Source: Ianthella basta (Eukaryota > Porifera > Demospongiae > Verongiida > Ianthellidae). Taken from it: a stretch of DNA of 64,000 nucleotides. The stretch is from contig OZ025886.1 of assembly GCA_964019415.1 (NCBI GenBank), positions 947,384-1,011,383 on the forward strand, given 5' to 3'. Below are positions 21,015 through 31,957 of this stretch, in pieces. The notes beneath the pieces were generated by a model. That model was not told where the DNA came from and made no database searches. It saw nothing but the letters and a program-made list of their open reading frames with translations. The stretch's first letter is position 1. The number at the start of each line of letters is the position of its first letter. The translations under genes and the position numbers were made by a program.

Positions 21015-21025
21015 AAAATGGCGGC
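21015..21025 (+). promoter_or_regulatory. YY1-like motif over the LINE start codon
   Basis: AAAATGGCGGC matches the YY1 core (AANATGGCGGC) and contains the ATG of the LINE ORF. YY1 sites are known to fix transcription starts of mammalian L1. Function here is an inference. Confidence 0.35.
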
Positions 21026-24000
21026 AATGAGATTCTGGTGTTCCTGTATGCTGATTTTGATCGTGATTTATCGGACGAGTGGACTTACCTCTCCCTGGGA
21101 ACCTCCTTGGGAACCTTCACAAGCGTCGCTTGAAGGTCTACTGTTCGCGCGACGTCATCTCTTGGTGAGCGGCACCACTACAGCTGTTACAGTCAGTACC
21201 TGGAGTGAGCGCCCGCACCTCCGACCGTTCTGGCGGCGGCGGCAGGGCTGTTTAGCACTCATTCCGGCCACCTACTGGCTTCTGTTGCTTTGTGGAGACG
21301 TCGAAGCCAACCCAGGTCCCCGTACCCACCCTTCCACTGGCGCTCGGACACGCGTAGTCCAGGATGACCCGCGTAGCCTTAAGTGTTGCTCCCTGAATGC
21401 AAGAAGCGTTATGAACAAGACCCTTGACATACAGGCCTACCGTCACAGCCACTCCCTTGACATGCTTGCCGTGACAGAGACGTTTCTAAGTGAAGAGATT
21501 CTGGACGGTGAGATAGTTGGTCGTGGCTACACGGTACACAGGAATGACAGGGACCGGCATGGTGCAGGAGTCATGCTTATTGTCCGTGATGATATCCCAG
21601 CAACCAGAAGACAGGACCTGGAGACCGACTGCGAACTTTTGTGGGTCGAACTTACCTTGACCCCCACGAACCTCCTAGTGGGGGTCTATTACAACCCCCA
21701 GGATCTAGCTGCAGATCCCTTACATATTTGAGGAACTCTCTTGCCACCACTCCCAGATCTTCCCCAGTTGTACTTGTTGGAGATTTCAACCTCCCTAACA
21801 TCAACTGGAGCAGCGATGGTCCATCACCCATTGTCTGCTCTGGGAATATCACCTTAATGTGCGACATTATCAATGACTTTAACCTCCAGCAACTTGTACT
21901 TACCCCTACAAGGCAGCAGAACATCCTTGACCTTGTCCTGACTGACAGGACCAACTGTGTTCACAAACTGGAGGTATCAGCTGGCTTACCCGGGTCCAAC
22001 CACGATGCTGTCCACTTCTACACCAGCCTTAGAAAGCGCAGGTCAGTCACCCAAAATCGCTGGTCCTACAACTTCAAGAAAGCAGATTTTAAGAGCTTCA
22101 ATGAACTGCTAAGTAAGGTCCCATGGGATTGTTGTTTCCTGAGTGAGTCTATTAACGATTGCTGGATATGTTTTAAAGATATTCTTTTCTCTATTGCTGA
22201 CCAATGTATACCCAAGATTATCCTCCGTCCTCAGAAGAGAATGCACTGGTTATCCAAGGAAACCCTCCGGCTAATTCGCAAGAAACGGCGAGCCTACAAG
22301 TTAGCAAGGCGTACTGGCAACCCCCACCATCTACTTCAGTACAAGGCTACCAGTAACCTAGTCCGCAGCCATACCAGGAAGGACCACCTCGAACACCTGA
22401 GTCAGATTACATCTAACCTATCTCAAAACCAGCGCCCTTTCTGGAGATGGCTGAACAACACCAGAGGACAGCGTTTTCAGGTCCCTAACCTTCACCACGC
22501 CAGTAAAGTGTTATCTACCCCCCTTGAGAAAGCCAGTATCTTTAATCACTTTTTCACTTCCACGTTCACAAGTGAAAATACATCCAATCTTAGTAATCTA
22601 AGAAAGGACTTAGGTAAATCCTGGAGCCAGGACAGTGTGGCTGACATCACAATCTCCCGAGACGATGTCTTCGACCTTTTATGCCAGCTTGATGTTACCA
22701 AATCATGTGGCCCTGATGAAGTTCCAGCACGCCTGCTGAGAGAGGGAGCAGCCTGACTTGCTGACCCCATTACCAGACTCTACAACCTGTCCTTACACCA
22801 GGGCTGTCTTCCCAGAGACTGGACGTCAGCACATATTACACCTGTGTTCAAGAAGGGAAGCAAACACTTGGTCTCCAATTATCGCCCGATCAGCCTGACT
22901 TGTATTGTGGTAAAACTATTGGAGAGACTCGTGTATGACCACCTTGCCCAATCCTTGACCGCCAGCTACAAGTTAAGCCCCTTCCAGCATGGCTTTCGCA
23001 ATCGCCACTCGTGTCAAACCCAACTTCTGGAGTCAGTACATGAGTGGGCACGGAGCCTTGACAGGGCCAGCAGCACTCATGTCATATTCACCGACTTTTC
23101 CAAGGCGTTTGATTCAGTACCCCACCAGCGCCTACTGCTCAAATTAGAGCATATAGGTGTAAGGGGGAACCTTCTCGCATGGATCAGCGGCTTCCTTGCT
23201 AACCGAAGACAACGAGTCCTGCTTGATGGTAGCACTTCAGAATGGAATGAAGTGACATCTGGTGTGCCCCAGGGCTCTGTTCTGGGACCTTTGTTGTTTA
23301 TTCTCTATGTCAATGATATCCCCACTCACTTATCCTCACCAGTACGACTCTTTGCTGACGACTGTACTATCTACCGCCAAGTCTCAACCCATCAGGACTG
23401 TGCTGCTCTCCAAGAAGACCTTACCAGGTTTGCCAGATGGTGTCAGAGGTGGCAACTCCCTCTAAACACCGGGAAGTGTAAGGTGATGTGTATCACACTG
23501 AAGAAGAAGCCACCCTCATTCACCTACAGCATCAACAACACCTCCCTTGAATGGGTAGATACCTTCAGGTACCTGGGTGTTATCGTTAACAACAAGTTGA
23601 AGTGGGGTGACCACATCTCAGCCGTAACAGTCAAGGCATCTCGTATTCTGAACTTGCTAAGGAGGACAATGCAAGGTTGCCGTGGGGATGCTAAGTCAAG
23701 AGCATACACTGCCCTGGTACGCCCCATCTTGGAGTATTCTGCTCCTGTCTGGGCCCCTCATGAACAGAAGCACATTGATGCCTTGGAGAAGGTGCAGAGA
23801 CGGGCGGCTAGATGGGATAAACAACACAATTCATGGTCCACTTCGTACTCAGATTCCTGCCACAACCTCCAGTGGTTGACCTTACACCAGAGACGTTTGT
23901 TTCTCTGCCACTGCCAGACATTTAAAATCACTCGTGGCATGGACTGCATCAAATTCACTGACTACTTTACCCCTAAGAGTAGGCTCCTTAGATCTCACCC

Positions 24001-24163
24001 TTACTCTCTGTCAATTCCACAATCCCGCATCAATGCCTTTCGATTTTCCTATTTTGTAAATGCCCCCTTTACCTGGAATGAACTGCCACCAAATCTTATT
24101 CAATCCTCATCCTTATCCACTTTTAAATTCCGCCTCACCAAATTTTTGCTGAATGAATCTTAA
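21018..24163 (+). pseudogene. LINE polyprotein: 2A motif, APE endonuclease, reverse transcriptase
   Basis: One ORF of roughly 1,045 residues, broken twice. It starts with a hydrophobic, signal-like N-terminus (MRFWCSCMLILIVIYRT), then a 2A motif at residues 92-101. The APE-type endonuclease follows: CSLNARSV, TETFL, RHGAGV, GDFNLPNINW and GSNHDAV. The reverse transcriptase has YRPISLTC, HGFRNRHSC, FSKAFDSVP, SGVPQGSVLGPLLF and FADD. The C-terminus is the CR1/L2-type FTWNELPPNLIQ segment. A missing base near 21,717 shifts frame 0 to frame 2, and TGA at 22,754 stands where a Trp (TGG) is expected. Otherwise the frame is open, so the element is young. Confidence 0.9.
21291..21320 (+). other. 2A-like ribosome-skipping motif
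   Basis: Codes LCGDVEANPGP (residues 91-101), which matches the 2A consensus D-x-E-x-N-P-G-P, preceded by the hydrophobic tract YWLLLLCG as in active 2A sequences. Skipping would occur between Gly100 and Pro101 (codon 21,318). This would release a 100-residue leader from the endonuclease-RT protein. Confidence 0.85.
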
Positions 24164-24379
24164 CTGTCAATCTATTTACTTACTTGCCCACTTAGTTAAA
24201 TTCTCTCTTGTTATATCTACAATCACCTTTTCTCCATTATTCCCTACACCCCCTGTTGTATTATTGTCCTGTATTGTAAATGTATGTCTTAGGGGAGCAC
24301 AATCATAGGCAATTTGCCTCTCGTGCAACCCTTTCCCTACGGGGATAAAATCATTTCAAATTTCAAATTTCAAATTTGG

Positions 24380-26100
24380 TGACGTTCTGTGCAGTAGTTT
24401 TTGCCCGAATCGCGAACGAACAGACAAACGAACTGAATTATATATTATATAGATGTTAATGACCAAAGAGCCTAGGTTCTTCTGTGAATGAAAGTGTCTC
24501 AGTTGCTGTGTACGTAACTAGTCCAGTGTGGGCTGTTCAGGTACACGTATAGTTTACAAAAGTACTCTACAAGGACACATGTATGCTAGTAGACATCTGT
24601 CTGATGTCTGCAACACCAGATGTCCCTAACCCCCCCCCCCTCCCCCCCCCCCCCACACACACACATGCATGCTAGTCGCATGGTTGTATGACTACACTTG
24701 GTTATACAGTTGGATATACCATTCGTATGCAGCACTTTATTCTGTGGAAGTTTATATTCGCAGTTTTTATGGATCAGAGACCATGCCGCCGCAAAACTTT
24801 TAGGAATCAGTAGCAACACAATGTACCAATCCAGCATCACAATTTAAAAGAGTACTAGTGTGAAATTCACAAAGTGATCAATCTGTGGAATCTGTTATCA
24901 ATAATATATATAATTATAAGTATGAAACTGGAACAATGGAAGCCCAATCTTGTAGCCAGCTATATATAGCTACGTAGATGGCACAAACATTTAACAATGT
25001 GTAGTTAAACAGTGTTTACTTCACATATGCACACGGCACAATGGCACTGTTGGGATCAGAGGCAGGTTGCATCACATAGTAACTGCAGTAGACATTGTGC
25101 ACTCACTGTAGGCTATATATAGCTCTATAGCCACACAGCTAGCCATGTACATATTGCAACATGATGCTCATGTATTAGCACTTGCAACCTAAAATCCGCA
25201 ATGCGCCGTAGAACAGGACCTGCATGGCCATGTTATAGACACCTTGGGCTTTCATACGAGGTATAGCACAATAGCGTGAAAACTGGCAGAAGAGCACTAG
25301 GGGAAGATTAAAGGATGCCAGCATCGGCTGTAATTTTGCCATTGTAGTAGTAAAACTACGCTTTAGAGGATAATACTCACTGGAAAGTTGTCCTTTCTGC
25401 TGCACACCAACGTTAATCCCGCATTTCTTCAGTTTCCGTGGAGAAAAAGGAAGATGAAATAGTGTATTTTTGGATGCATGGATAGTTTCCTGGTTCCAAT
25501 TCCCAAAGGCAACTATAAATCTAAGTTGCCACTGAGAACAGCTGTGACCGTACTATATGTTATACATAGTACTATATAAATATATATACATACTGACATA
25601 TATACCACCAGTAGCATAACACGAAGCCATACAACAAGATGTCAAAACAAATACAATATGGAGGCTGCCTGTGGCAGCCCCTAAAAATGTCTCTAGATCC
25701 CATCACCTCTACATGTACACACATGCACAACAAAGTGATGATGAAAGAATCTGAATGAATGCAGATTGCAGCTGCTAGCAATGAATATCATTAACAAAGA
25801 ACAACTATATGGAATTACAGATACTTATGTAGCTAGTACTAGACGAGATGCATATCTTCATAGAAGTATAGTATAGATTAGAAGAGAGTACGTAGTTGCT
25901 AGCCCCTATTTTGTCATCTCACAAGATTACAAATGTAGCCTGCATGCATAACAGTACAGTAATTTCATTGGCCAGTGCAAGGTGTGGAGTTTACATGTTC
26001 TTCTTGACCCTACTTTCTCCTGCCCCCACACTAGATGGCACTGTAAGGGCTGGCAACTAGACTAGGAAACAGATGGAGGAATACTGAGCAGCATTGACAG
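24380..26100. other. Conserved block with unassigned minus-strand ORF
   Basis: Colinear with 48,342-50,059. A minus-strand stretch reads LKKCGINVGVQQKGQLS before a strong donor (A|GTGAGTATT, near 25,380), then an acceptor AAAATTACAG followed by an open stretch LASFNLPLVLFCQFSRYC. Both copies keep it. It could be exons of an unrecognised minus-strand gene. No family assigned. Confidence 0.3.
24627..24664. repeat. Poly-C and (CA)n tract
   Basis: C-runs followed by ACACAC. The unit 2 copy near 48,597 is shorter. Confidence 0.85.
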
Positions 26101-26257
26101 TTAAAGGTCCACTGTCACGGTTATACAAGTTGCCTTTATATGATAGATTTTCGTCTAAAACCACCGAAAATCGCTGTTAGAGCGATTCGAAATTCCCTGG
26201 TAGAGGAATAATGGCTCACTTCCGGAAAATCGGCCGAAGAAATCCGCCATATTGCTG

Positions 26258-26273
26258 TGACGTCACAGTAGGC
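26258..26273 (+). promoter_or_regulatory. Subterminal inverted repeat with CRE palindrome, left
   Basis: TGACGTCACAGTAGGC, the perfect inverse of 27,343-27,358. It contains the full CREB/ATF site TGACGTCA. Confidence 0.6.
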
Positions 26274-26284
26274 TTGACGTACAC

Positions 26285-26569
26285 TTGTGTCTATGCTTGA
26301 ATGTGTCACACGCCGTGTGGGAAGACAATCGCCGACTGGTTATTCACGTACCTCTTGCTGATGAACTCGCCCCAATACATCGCAAATGCGTTGCTGAAGG
26401 ATGTAGTAGGGCCAGTGGAGGCATAGATCTATGGTGGAGGCAACGGTCGCTGCTTCATTTCGCAAAGAGCGATAGTCTGAAGAAGCGGTGGCCAGCAGCT
26501 GTTGGCAGGGTCTTTCTGTGCTTGGTAAGACTCTACCGTACGTTAGAGCGCCTTTCGGATTGCGACTGA
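26285..26569 (+). pseudogene. THAP-like zinc-finger fragment in the TTAA element
   Basis: The ORF contains KCVAEGCSRASGG and then SLLHFAKSDSLKKRWPAAVG, matching the first half of a THAP domain: C-x4-C at residues 35 and 40, then the F-P-K-D-x-x-x-x-x-x-W-type helix. The later C-x2-H pair is not in this ORF. A GT donor (TTG|GTAAGA, near 26,523) would allow splicing to a second half, which I could not find. THAP domains occur in several transposases, including Kolobok members. Confidence 0.5.
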
Positions 26570-27342
26570 TGCCCTACCTGCCATTTCGCTGTTTCTTGGT
26601 GTAAATATTCTAGCAACAACCATTTTGCTCTCTCTAGTACATCCGTCAGAATCCGAATGGCGCTTTAACTTACAGGAGAGTCTTTCTTAGCACAGAGAAA
26701 GCCAATCGAGAAGACGATAAATCGCTACAAAGAACGAAAGGGTGAGTAGTAGCTTTAGGATGACGAAAAGGGCGTCCCAGGGCCATTTCGATGCCCCCAC
26801 CTCCTGGTGTTCTGCGCAGCCGTTCTCGGTAGAGAGCAGGGGACGGTTTTCCTCTGAATCTTTTGCTGTGACCAGAGTTTGTGTGTGCCCTACTACCTAG
26901 CAAGTAGGAGTAGAGAGATGCTTACGTCTCGCGATGTGCGAGCCAGTGACCTGAAATACGTGCCGAATGCTCCGAAATATGTTTTCGGCACACTTCGTAT
27001 TTCAGCTGTTAGGACTTGTAGGAGGTGACAAATCAGCTCTAGGCTAGTGCACCATCTCTGTTTCGTATGCTCTTGTAACAGTTCAAGAATGGTGCGAATC
27101 GGCATTTGCAGGGCTGAGAACGGGCGTCACCCTATTATTGGTCGTGTCGCAAAATTGATGTCGTGCCGTACGGCTGCGCAACCCGCATGCCCAGATCTAT
27201 TTTAGAATCAGCAGGGGTATCTCCTTCATTGTCTCAAGAAGTTTCGCCTTCATCGTAAGATAAGGACTCGCAGGAGATAACGATTTCTTGTTCAGTCCGT
27301 TGCCTGACCTACTCCCCTCCATACTTGTGCAAACATTCCGGA

Positions 27343-27358
27343 GCCTACTGTGACGTCA
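27343..27358 (-). promoter_or_regulatory. Subterminal inverted repeat with CRE palindrome, right
   Basis: GCCTACTGTGACGTCA, the inverse of the left copy at 26,258. Confidence 0.6.
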
Positions 27359-27547
27359 CGACATTTTAGCATTGTTAGGACCGGAAGACCGGAAACGCCC
27401 ACGCATAATTGGTCTTTTTTGCAACTTTGCGCCCTCGTAACTCCCCCATCGTGAGGCAGAGCACACTGAAATGGGTATCATTGAAGATGTTTCACATAGC
27501 ACTATCAATGTGAAAATTAAAAAAAAAATGCAACAGTGGACCTTTAA

Positions 27548-28125
27548 ACACTGTTACACCAGACACCTGAAATGGCAGGGTTAGAAAAAAATGCATTGAA
27601 GACACTCACACTGCAAAATATTTGGACTGGAGCCATCATGATAGAGCAGTGATGTACGTATACTATGCATAAATGAATCTCTTTACATAGAACAAGATTA
27701 TGGAAGCTACCGGGTACTATAACAGGGAAAGAGCCCATCTTTATATACTAATCAGTATTTTCTGTGTACTTAATCAGTTCTATGTGTACAGTGCAAGTGA
27801 GTGCAGGCTGTTCTGAAGGTGTTCAAACAGTCTGGCACAGTCTAAGGTTGGGTGGTGAACTCAGTCCCTAATTTAATGTTGACTGAAGGCATCTTCACTG
27901 CCATAGGAACTATGCATACATCACACTCTGAAGGGGTGGAGGAGAGTGGTGGGAAAAGAGAAATATAGAGTGTGGGGTTGGGAGGCCAGAGGTGGGATTG
28001 CAGGAAGCATGTTTGAGTGCTACAAGGGTGCTATCAACATGAGGTCACAATGCACCTTTGTTCATTATATATGACACCTGCATGAGCAAGCTTACGTTCT
28101 GCCTTCGCTTGATTATATTGCTGTA
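27548..28125. other. Unit junction region, no gene recognised
   Basis: Colinear with 50,064-50,636. It joins the conserved block of one unit to the LINE 3' end of the next. Confidence 0.5.
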
Positions 28126-28684
28126 CAGTGTGGTATGGTTACTCTAGAAAAGACAGTCAACGTCTCCAAAGGCTCTTCAACTATGGATGTAGAATAGCTC
28201 TACACAAGGATCGCCAGTATACTCTGCATCTGCTTTTCATGCTGACCTGGGACTCACCACTCTCGAAAGGTGAAGACAGCTACATCTTGCACAGATGGTG
28301 TACAAGTGTCATTCTGTACTAGCACCTTGTATTTGGTATCTCTCTTCCATACTCCTACACACCACCACAACACTCGGACATGGGTACTAGTAAACCTACC
28401 AAGGACAAAGACCTCCTTTGGGCAAAAGGCATTTAGTTTTGTCAGAGCGAGCAAGCAAGTGGAGATCACTACCAAAATTAGTTAGGGAAGCCAGTTCACT
28501 GCAAAAATTCACCAGTCTGGCCAGGAGCATCACATTTAATAACTGACATTATTTCTATTTGGACTTGAACACTACATGATAATTATTATTGCATGTGTAT
28601 ATGTATTCTGTTGCACTGGGTGCCTAGAATAGTAGCCTCTATGACTAAAGGCTTCCCCTGCAGAATAATAAAGCTTTCCTATCC

Positions 28685-28685
<1 letters not shown>
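28126..28685 (+). pseudogene. LINE 3' end, unit 2 copy
   Basis: Same CR1/L2-type C-terminal remnant as at 1,136 (VWYGYSRKDSQRLQRLFNYG, TSFGQKAFSFVRASK), ending at CTTTCCTATCC before (CA)n. Confidence 0.65.
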
Positions 28686-28687
<2 letters not shown>

Positions 28688-28751
<64 letters not shown>

Positions 28752-28793
28752 GCACGCACGCACACACACACACACACGCACACACACACGCGT

Positions 28794-28847
<54 letters not shown>

Positions 28848-28862
28848 ACACACACACACAAG
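28688..28862. repeat. (CA)n microsatellite, long
   Basis: About 175 bp of CA with ACGC interruptions, at the LINE 3' end. Confidence 0.95.
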
Positions 28863-30343
28863 TGTGTGCACATATATACACCACTGAGTCATACAGTCTC
28901 CATAGCACTTTCAGAATTAAAGTTCATTTCCACATTTAACATGAACAAGGTGAAACGTTGTTGTATCATTGTATAATGTTAGGAATGCAGTCAACACAGT
29001 GATTGCAGATTATTCAACATGACAACAGGGTTCAATTGCTAGTACACGACTATGTTTTCCAAAATGGGTGTGACATTTCAGTACGGTCTGCTTATATTAT
29101 ATCCTATTGCTAATGACACTCTGTGGTTCTATTGGTATTGATCCAAGAAGGGATTCTCCTGAATCTATTAATGTGCACTGTATTATCCGTACCTCTCCAA
29201 TGTTAGCATCTGAGATTGTGCATTCAGTGTCGCTTGATGTGAGGTGCCACCTGTGGTCAATGCAAAGCATCTGTGCAAGTTTGCACTATTTTCAAATTGA
29301 AAGTTAAATTAATGCTCACTTTCAGTTTAGTTTCAGGCTATGTTCATTATTTGAGTGCACAACCTTTTTTCCGTTCTTTTCTAATTCACTACTTTCAATG
29401 TTTAAAAATTAATGCTTTCATTTTTCAAATCCGGATTATTGCAGATCATATAGGAGATCAAGTTGTTAGAGTATACACAAATGTATTGTACAGATGTGTA
29501 TATGAAACTGGTGTTATTGTATATTATACAAGTGCATGCCATTTTTCCATTCCCCCCTCTTTCCTTACCATGTGTAGTTCCGAACATTGTCTTTCATTAG
29601 CGTCACCATGGTACATAGACCATCTTAATCAACATTTCCGATAAGTCACTGATTAGTCAGTGCCCGGTGTGGGAGTTTCAAAGGAGGCTCTGGATAGGGC
29701 CCGCCCACATTGGTATATAAGGAGGGAATGGATCAGTGGCTGTTGGCGGTGACCAGTGACCCGGCTGCTAAAGGGTCGGCTAAAGATCTGGAGGTTGCCG
29801 GTGCTGGTCCGGTTCACTGCCATTTTTCCATTCCCCCCTCTTTCCTTACCATGTATAGTTCCGAACGTTGTCTTTCATTAGCGTCACCATGGTGCATAGA
29901 CCATCTTAATCAAGTGCATGCATGTGTTCACACAGTCATATGTACTGAACAATGACTTGAATCATTAATTATTGTTTTGTCCGAAAGTGTGCATAGCTTG
30001 TATATGTCATCACTGATGATGTCATGCGCAGCACATGAGAGCTGTGGACGGAACAGTGTGGTTACATGACCTGCCGATGTTCTAGTGTCACATACTGTAC
30101 ATGAACAATGAACACAATGTGGTAACTTCTATGGATTCTTCTCTATCATCATGCATCATCCCAAGTCATGTAGGAATGTAAATGTTGAAAAATTAAGTAT
30201 AAAATTACACTAAACTAGTATATTCTCAATCACATACACATGATTGTGTATTTGATTGAGAATTCTTTACACATTTGGATATGTGGAATCTGTTACAAAA
30301 TATATTTGTTAATCATACATACCATATCCCTCTGATCCCAAGC
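28863..30343. other. Insertion private to unit 2, mostly unassigned
   Basis: About 1.5 kb that interrupts the (CA)n to CAAGCACAAAGCCAGC junction seen in units 1 and 3. It is AT-rich and carries the TRIM-like element. No coding domain was recognised and its ends show no clear TIR. Confidence 0.5.
29537..29912. mobile_element. TRIM-like element with two 95-bp terminal direct repeats
   Basis: Direct repeats 29,537-29,631 and 29,818-29,912 differ at three of 95 positions, start TG and end CA, and are flanked by the 6-bp duplication AGTGCA. The 186-bp interior has a TATATAAG box near 29,713. There is no clear tRNA primer site or purine tract, so the LTR reading is provisional. Confidence 0.5.
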
Positions 30344-31331
30344 ACAAAGCCAGCTGTTTGAATAATATATTTCACACATGAGCGGATATGGTACTTGATA
30401 TCATGTATCCACTATACTCGTGTCATGTATAGACCTATAGCTGCACTCTCCTACTGTATCATGTGTGGACCTATGGCTATCCTACTCAGATACAGACACT
30501 ACGTGTTACTCATTGTATGCTACAGTTCTACCTTGTGGGTTTACTACATGTGAGCCAGAGGCATTCACAAAATATCAATTCCTTCCTTTTCAAAGTTGGG
30601 GCTGTCATTGATTGTAGAGTCCTGTGTATGGTCCGGTGGAAGAAAAGCTTAACATGGCAATTTGACCAAAACATGTAAGACAGTCTCTCATAAAACACCT
30701 CACACATAACAATTGATGAACAAACTAATATGTACCATTTGATCCTCCTTAAACTTTGAATTCCCTTGTCTGCCTTTGCCTTTTTTACTGTATGGATATC
30801 AATACACAGTTCCATTATGTATAATTATTACGATGATATCAAGGATGCAATACAGTATGTAATAGCATTGTAACAAGTATTGCATGCCAGATGTCAGTCA
30901 AAGCGTTGGCTTGGACAATGAAGTGTTGGCTGGTGTGCTTATACATACAAAGAAGAATCAATCAACAATCACTGCATGCTCAGCAAGCGACCCATACTTA
31001 TTCCATCAACAGGATAGGAAACTATTAGTTTGCAAGACAATTTTTGTCATAGGTTAGGCTAAACGTACTTCTGAGCTAAGGCATACAGCTATCACTTCGT
31101 CATTTTTCTGTAATATTATGATATTTGTATATAGTTGCTCTTTTCGGTCAGCCACAGCGCATGTACAATGGGGCATATATATATACACATGTACAGGAGA
31201 ACACAATTGTGGCATTACTTAGCTTTCAGTGAGCTGCAGATATATGGGTTAGAGAAATTAGCAAGGAAGTTCAATTAATGACAATTTCTGGAGCATCTGG
31301 AATCATGTCCACTAGAAGCATGTCATTTGTA
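30344..31331. other. Region beyond the receptor tail, copy 2
   Basis: Paralogue of 2,623-3,539 with the same unassigned ORFs. Confidence 0.4.
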
Positions 31332-31359
31332 TTAACGTATACAGTTACATGGCCATTGT
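31332..31359 (-). CDS. Candidate last coding exon, receptor copy 2
   Basis: As in copies 1 and 3, but the last residue is Arg (QWPCNCIR, then stop). Keeping the stop and phase supports the exon weakly. Confidence 0.35.
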
Positions 31360-31617
31360 CTGTTACAGCCAAGTGGTATATATATAGGGTTACTGTTTAG
31401 CATGGTAAAATGAGACAAGCTGAAATGCACTACATGACCAATACACATGCTCTTTCTCTTGTGTGGCTCATTTGCCAAGCCACTTATATATAGCCTTGGA
31501 CAGGTGCATGTGGTGTTATTGATCATTGTCTTAAAGCATGCATACAACCAACACCATTCCCACACAAACAGCACTAACTATGCTATACAATAATATAATA
31601 ACATGTCACATACGTAC

Positions 31618-31726
31618 CTTAGGTAGATGACCATGCATATCACCACAGGAACAGTGACTGCTATGATGACAGCACAAACAACAAGACCTGCTATGAGACC
31701 ATTTGCGACAATGGACGAAGGAGGAA
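31618..31726 (-). CDS. Transmembrane exon, receptor copy 2
   Basis: 109 nt, same splice sites and phases as copies 1 and 3. Helix ANGLIAGLVVCAVIIAVTV. Confidence 0.75.
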
Positions 31727-31766
31727 CTGCACAGAGAGTATGAAGGGAAAGTGATTGGAAGCTATA

Positions 31767-31957
31767 AAGTAATGTAGAAGAAGAGGCTCATTGCTACGTT
31801 GTACAATGTAGGCAAATAGTTTGTGGGCAATATGTAGCTGATTAATCAACAACTGAATGCAGGACGTTTGGCAGGTGACGAAGGCCTTCAGGCCAAAACG
31901 TCCTGCATTCAGTTGTTGATTAATCTGCTACGTATTGCCCACAAACTATTCGCCTAC
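31767..31957. mobile_element. Foldback element private to unit 2
   Basis: Arms of about 64 bp (31,809-31,872 and 31,892-31,956) pair almost fully around a short loop with AAGGCCTT. It is flanked by AAGCTATA on both sides, and the empty site GGAAGCTATATAG is seen in units 1 and 3. About 40 bp outside the left arm have no partner on the right, so one end may be truncated. An 8-bp duplication would fit a hAT-type mover. Confidence 0.7.

Larger units (their letters stand above)
20978..24374 (+). mobile_element. CR1/L2-like LINE, almost complete
   Basis: A 3.4 kb non-LTR retrotransposon with a short 5' leader, one long ORF (endonuclease plus reverse transcriptase), a 3' UTR and a tail of three AAATTTC-type repeats. 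It is flanked by TTTGG (20,973-20,977 and 24,375-24,379). The empty site GAGAGTTTGGTGACG is present at 48,333-48,347 in unit 2, which fixes both ends and dates the insertion after the duplication. The ORF carries one frameshift and one stop, so this copy is probably not autonomous now. Confidence 0.9.
26105..27543. mobile_element. TTAA-flanked DNA transposon, Kolobok-like, private to unit 1
   Basis: A 1,439-bp element with TIR AGGTCCACTGT / ACAGTGGACCT between two TTAA sites (26,101-26,104 and 27,544-27,547). The empty site GACAGTTAAACACTG is at about 50,056-50,070 in unit 2. TTAA targets are used by Kolobok and piggyBac; an AGG start and a THAP-like fragment favour Kolobok. It is too short to hold a full transposase, so it is probably non-autonomous. 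Confidence 0.8.
945..27940. repeat. Tandem array unit 1
   Basis: First of three head-to-tail copies of a large unit. The order is: LINE 3' end, TM exon, Ig/FN3 exons, Penelope-like remnant, EGF exons, DIRS-like remnant, X-box minisatellite, GC-rich block, MITEs, and a conserved block at 24.4-27.8 kb. It differs from unit 2 by carrying the LINE at 20,978, the TTAA element at 26,105 and a TA-flanked MITE at 20,514, and by lacking the 4.5 kb TIR element. Unit ends are set where similarity to units 2 and 3 begins, so the start point is conventional. Confidence 0.85.

Noticed and set aside
28572..28976. Long ORFs over (CA)n and (GT)n tracts, reading THTHTH or VCVCVC
   Set aside because: These are open only because the dinucleotide repeat has no stop codon; no gene evidence. 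The same applies at 2,236, 10,832, 43,237, 43,716, 45,432 and 59,441.
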